Origin: CAZWAP01 sp964632005 | GTDB taxonomy: Bacteria; Planctomycetota; Phycisphaerae; Sedimentisphaerales; Anaerobacaceae | DNA: 38,081 bases | Direction of reading: 5' to 3' | Assembly: GCA_964632005.1 (NCBI GenBank) | Contig: CAZWAP010000021.1 | Location: 1-38,081 of the forward strand | In this document: in pieces, positions 13,301 to 19,300 of the stretch | How positions within the stretch are numbered: position 1 is the first letter of the stretch | How the letters are laid out: each line of letters begins with the position of its first letter | Program-made: the position numbers and the translations under genes | Notes under the pieces: model-generated | Databases searched by the model: none | What the model saw: only the letters and a program-made list of their open reading frames with translations | Told to the model about the DNA's origin: nothing

Positions 13301-16300
13301 TCTGGTTGATAGCAACGCGATCTACAGCCAGTTCGATGCCGGAGAGGACAGGGCAAAGGTGATCGTGAGCCTTGTCGAGCCTTCGGAGCTCCACGCGGCA
13401 ACAAACTGGAATTCGCCGAGCTCTGTGAACAGGCTCAGAGAAGAGATAGCCAGACGGCAGTCAATGGTCTTGGCGACCCTGACCGCCGAAGAGTTCACCT
13501 TGACCAACCGGTATGAAAACTTTGCGGCCTTCGCCGGAGAAATAACCGCCGAAGGCCTCGAGAAGCTGCTGTCGAATCCGGTGGTCGCCCACATCGAGCC
13601 CGTCAGGATTATGCAGCCGATGCTCGCGCAATCGATACCGCTGGCAAATGCCACGGAGGTTCGGCGGGTGTACGACGGGACGGGAATAGCAATCGCAATA
13701 GTTGATACCGGTATCGATTACACGCATCCTCGATTGGGCAACGGCGCCTTCCCCAACACCAAGGTGATCGGCGGAACGGATACCGGCGCGGGTGACAACG
13801 ATCCGATCGCGGCCGGCGATGGCCACGGGACCTGCTGCGCAGGCATCGCCGCCGGCGACCTCGGGACGTACGGCGATTACATCGGCGGCGTCGCTTATAA
13901 CTCGAAGTTGTACGCTCTTAAAGCCAGCCCGGACGGTGCCGGCTTCTTCTTCAACAACGCGCTTCTTGCAGCATGGGATTGGTGCATAACCCACCGAAAC
14001 GACGACCCGGAGAACCCGATATTGGTTATGAGCAACAGCTGGGGGATGTACGGGACGCCGTTCAACGACGAGGGCCTCGCCGACCAGTTCGCACCCGCGT
14101 TTACCACGGCAGCGAATACCGCTGTTGCCGCTGGTATTACGATACTCGCCGCTTCGGGCAACGACGGCTTTGCCGGGCAGGGCATCTCCTGGCCTGCAGC
14201 AATGTCGAAGGTGATCTCGGTGGGCGCGGTCTACGATACGACCGACCAGGTAACGGACTACTCGAATACCGCCGAGATACTCGATATCCTTGCACCGGCT
14301 GACCCGATGTTTACCACGGATATCGTCGGCGCAGGCGGCTACGACCCGGGTGACTACTTCCCGTACTTCAACGGAACCTCTTCGGCGTGCCCCTTTGCCG
14401 CGGGATGCGTGGCCGTTCTGCAACGCGCCGCACAGATGAAGATGGGCGGTTACCTCGCTCCGGAAGAGATCAGGCAGATCCTGATCCTAACCGGCGACCC
14501 CGTCACCGACACGAAGGTCGCGATAACCAAGCCGAGAGTCAACCTGGGAGCGGCAGTTGCAGGTCTGGGCGGCCCGCCGATCTACATCGAACAGGGCTGC
14601 TCGCTGAACGGATGGGTCGCGCCTGATACGAACAACTACTGGGGCTGGGAGCCTAACTACTGGGATGTACCCATCGACAGTCACGTCATCGAGGAAGACC
14701 CGAACTTTGTCTATGATTACTATCTCAGCCAGCTCCTCGCTGGCCAGCCGACCGAGAGCAACTGCGTCGACGGAGGCAGTATGCCGGCGTTGTTCTCGCC
14801 CGTTCGGGGCTTGACCACCCGGATCGACGGAGTCGCAGACGGAGCGACGGTGGATATGGGTTACCACCATCCGCAGGGGGTGCAGAAATACCAGCTGACG
14901 GTGATCGTGGCTGAGGACCCCAATGACCCCGGTATCCACGGCAGTGTGGACCCGAACGGCGGCTGGTACTACGAGGGCACGGAATTGACGCTGCGTGCGG
15001 TCGGCGAGCCGGGCTACTACCTCAAGGGCTGGTACGACGTAAACGACGTACTGATCGCGATAAATAAGAACCTGGATATAGTGATGGATTCGAACCAGGT
15101 TTATGTGGCGAAGTTCCGCAAGCCCAGGAAGATAGAGGTCTCGGGCGGAGGCAACGCGATAGTCCAGGCGGTGACCGCTGCCGAGAACGGCGATACCCTG
15201 GTGGTCGCGGCGGGCACGTATGACGGCGGCATAGACTTCGCCGGCAAGGAGATCCGGCTGTTCAGCACGAACCCCGACGACCCGAATGTGGTCGCCCAAA
15301 CGATTATCGACGGGCCGGTCGGCGTCCGAGCGTTTACCTTCAGCGGAGGTGAGGACGCGGGGACCGTGCTGGAGGGCTTTACGATAGTCAATGCCAGCCT
15401 GCTCGGTGATGTGGGCGGGGCAATCTACGTCGGCCCGGAAAGCAGCCCGACCATAGCCAACCTGGTTATCGACGGTTGTACCGTCACCACGGGTAACGGA
15501 GGCGCCATATTCGTCGACGTAAACAGCGCCCCGACCTTCACCAACGTTCAGATCAGCAACTGCACGGTGACGACAGGCAACGGCGGCGGAGTGTACGTGG
15601 ACGTCAACAGCGCCCCCGTATTCGTGGATTGCTCGGTGGTGAACTGCTCGGCGGTCGGCGGTTCCGGCGGCGCTGCGTATTGCAATACCGACAGCTACAC
15701 CTTGTTCGTGGATTGCAACTTTACGGATAACTTCGCCAGCTTCAACGGCGGCGGCATCTATTACAACACCTATAGTACCTCGCTGGCACAGGACTGCCTG
15801 TTCTCGGCCAATTCGAGTGATTCGAGCGGCGGTGCGGCGTATTACGCCGCCGCATGCGTGGCGGAGGTGAACGACTGTAACTTCGTGGGGAATACGGCCG
15901 CGGAGAACGGCGGCGGTATCTCCTGCGAGTTCGACAACTCGATAATAATTACGGATTCGAACTTCGTGGATCATTCGGCAACCTTCGGCGGGACGCTCTA
16001 CTTCGAGCCGAACTGCGTCGCGACGGTCGAGGGTTGCGAGCTTCTGCACGGCAGCGCCGAGGAGGACGGCGGCGCGGTATACTTCACCGAGGCGAACGAC
16101 ATATCCATAGTGGACTGCAACATATCCTTCAATACCGCCGTACGAGGCGGGGCGTTCTTCGCCCTGGAGTCGCCCAACTCGCAGATTATAAACTGCCTCA
16201 TCAGGCACAACGAGGCGGCTCGGATCACGATAATAGACGAGGTGTACACGATCGACCCGAACGACCCGAACGCTCCGCCGGTGCCCGGCGGCGACCCGAA

Positions 16301-19300
16301 CGACCCGAACACGACGATCATCATCCCGCGCATCGAGCGCTCGGGCGTCGGAGCCGGCAGCGGTATATACTCCTTCGTGGGCCCCCGGCTGATAGCAAAC
16401 TGCGATATAAGCTACAACACGAGCCTGACCTCGGGCGGCGCTGTGTACCTCGCAGGCAGCGAAGAGGAGCCTACGCGACTGGTCAACTGCCTGGTAACAA
16501 ACAACTCGGCAGGACGGGACGGCGGAGGTATCTCGAACAACTGGCAGAACGACCTGGAGATAAGCAACTGTACGATCGCAAACAACACAACAGGTGATCC
16601 GAACAACCTCGATTACGGCGGCTTCGGCGGCGGCCTGTACTGCTCCTACGAGAGCACCACAACGATCGTAAACAGTATCCTCTGGGGCAACGCGGGCTTC
16701 GCCGGAGAACAGATCTACGTGGGGACGGGCTTCGAGCCCAACCGCGGGCCTTCGAGCGTGAACGTCTCCTACAGTGATATTATGGGCTGGCAGGTGCCCG
16801 GTGACCCGGACGCGATAGATCCAAACGCCGTTTTCGTGGATGCCGGATGCGAACTGGGATGGGACGGCGCGACGATTCTGGATGCCGATCCGCTGTTTGT
16901 GGGCGGCTATTACCTCAGCCATCTCTCAGCGGGGCAGCCCAGTAACAGCCCGGCGATAGATTCCGGAAGCGAGTCGGCCGCCGATGCCGGGTGCGACGAG
17001 CTTACAACCTCACTCGACGGGGCCCCGGATGCCGAGGTCGTTGACTTGGGTTACCACTATCCGATCGCCAGGTATCGCTTGACCGTGGATGTCGGCGAGC
17101 ACGGCACGGTCGCTATGGCCCCGGACCTCGACCCGGCGGACCCGAACAGCAGCTGGTACAACCATGGAACGGTGGTGATACTCACGGCGATACCCGACGA
17201 GGGCTACCGCGTCAGGGCCTGGTACGACGCCAACGACACACTGCTGTCGGCCGAGAAAACCCTCGAAGTAAGGGTTGACTCGAACGAATTGATCACGCTC
17301 GAGTTCGAGCCGGTCCGCACGTTGGTGGTGCGAGGCTCGGGTAATGTGATCCAGGCTGCAATCAATACCGCCAAGAATGGAGATACGATCGTCGTCTACG
17401 CCGGTACGTATGACGGCGGCATCAACCTGCAAGGAAAAGCTATCACACTCGTCAGCAGTAACCCGGACGATGCGAATATCGTGGCGAACACCGTTATCGA
17501 CTGCAACGGCGTGCGAGGCTTCATATTCAATAGCGGCGAAGACGCCAACACCATCGTCGACGGCTTCACGGTAGTCAACGGCGGTATCGCCGGCGAGCAC
17601 GGCGGCGGCATCTTCATCGATTCAAACAGCAGCCCCACGCTTATCAATATGGTGATCCGCGATTGCAGCGTTACCGGCGGAGACCCTAACGACCCGAATG
17701 ATCCGAACATGCTCGCCAACGGCGGCGCGATATACGTCGCCCCCAATAGTGCCCCGGTCTTTATCAACTGCACAGTCAATAACTGCTCGGCGTACATAGG
17801 CGGCGGCGCGTTCTGCGATTTCAACAGCGCACCAATATTCTACGACTGCACGTTCATCGACAACTCGGCTGATTTCGGTGGCGGCCTGGCCTACGATTCA
17901 AACTGCGTCTCGATGGTGGCGGGATGCCGCTTCGTGGGGAACGCGGCCGTGGACGCGCAGTTCGGCAGCGGCGGCGGCCTGCGGTGTGAGCCGAACAGCA
18001 CGATTACTGTCGAGGACTGCAACTTCACCGACAATACCGCAGTGATGGGCGCAGGGTTGTATGCCGAGCCAAACACGGTACTGACGGTCAACGAGACGCT
18101 CTTCACGGACAACGCTGCCAGTGACTACGGCGGTGGTATGTTCTGGTACGGGCAGATGGAAATCAGCGACTGTAACTTCGCAGGCAATACCGCGCTGTTC
18201 GGCGGCGGAATGTTCTGCGCGTATTCTCCGCGGACCGTCATAAACCGGGCGATGGTCCGGTACAACCGCGCAGCGCTGCCCATTCCGGTAGACCCGAACC
18301 TCGTGTTCGATCCGAATGATCCAAACGCTGTGATTGTAATAATCGACCCGAACTTCGTGCGGACGATCGGCAACGGCGGCGGCCTGTTCAGCTTCGCTAC
18401 TCCGCTGACGATAAGCGACAGCATCATAACCCAGAACTTTGCCGACACCTCGGGCGGCGGTATGTACTTCGGGGGCCGGCCGGGTGATGTCAACGTGTTC
18501 AACTGCCTGGTGGTAAACAACACAGCGGGCAGGGACGGCGGCGGCGTCTCGGCGAACTGGTACACGCGGTGCACCGTGGCAAACTGCACCTTCGTGGCAA
18601 ATGCCGCCCCGGGTCTGTCGGGCGAAGAAGGACGCACGGGCTTCGGAGGCGGGATGTATGTATCGTACCACGCCGCGGGCGAGGTAAAAGACAGCATCTT
18701 CTGGAATAACTTCGGTGTGGAGGGCCACGAAATGGCTGTTGCAACCGGCTTTGAATACGACCCGCGCTGCGGAACGCTGACCGTCTCCTATAGCGATGTC
18801 AAGGACGGATACCCGGATGTCTGGGTTGACGATGGCTGTACGCTGAACTGGGGCGCCGGAAATATCAGCGCCGACCCGTTGTTCGTGGCCGGCCTGCTGG
18901 ATGAGTACTACCTCAGCCAGACGGCAGCAGGACAGCCGACCCAGAGCCCGTGCGTCGACGCCGGCAGCGCGTTTGCAAGCGATCTCGGCCTGATCGGCTA
19001 CACCACACGCGTGGACGGCGGCCCCGATACGGGAATCGTTGATATGGGTTACCACCATCTGACCCTGGAGCCGTGCAGCTACTGCGACCTGGTGTATGAT
19101 GGGCTGATCAACTTCGCGGACTTCGCAGTCCTGGCGGAGCGGTGGCTGGACGAGGGCTGCTCCGACGTTGATGGCTGGTGTGCCGGCGCGGACATCACAT
19201 TCGATATGGCGGTGAACTTCAGGGATATTGCCTTTATTGCGGACTGCTGGCTTGTCGAGGACCTCAGTCCTCCGTTCCCGGACCCGGCCGAGTGGCGCGT

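Larger units (their letters stand above)
2793..19065 (+). repeat. Six homologous beta-helix modules separated by B-repeats
   Basis: Approximate modules: 2793-3865, 4365-8150, 8370-11395, 11635-14880, 15120-17065, 17325-19065. Each starts with an IQxAIxxAxxGDxIVV and GTYxGG segment, then NPDDPxxVAxTII and GFTIxNG. Next come right-handed beta-helix coils (GGGI, SPTIxNCxI), then a closing segment with SILWGN, SYSDI, DGCTLNW, DPLFV, YYLSQTAAGQPxxSPCVDAG and TRxDGxxDxxxVDxGYHY. Modules are joined by InlB-type B-repeats (LTVxV..GTVxP, PDxGYRVxxW, GTDDDTS) at about 3870-4360 (two), 8155-8370, 11395-11635, 14885-15120 and 17070-17320. Modules 4 and 5 remain alike at DNA level, for example near 11592 and 15081. 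Confidence 0.88.
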
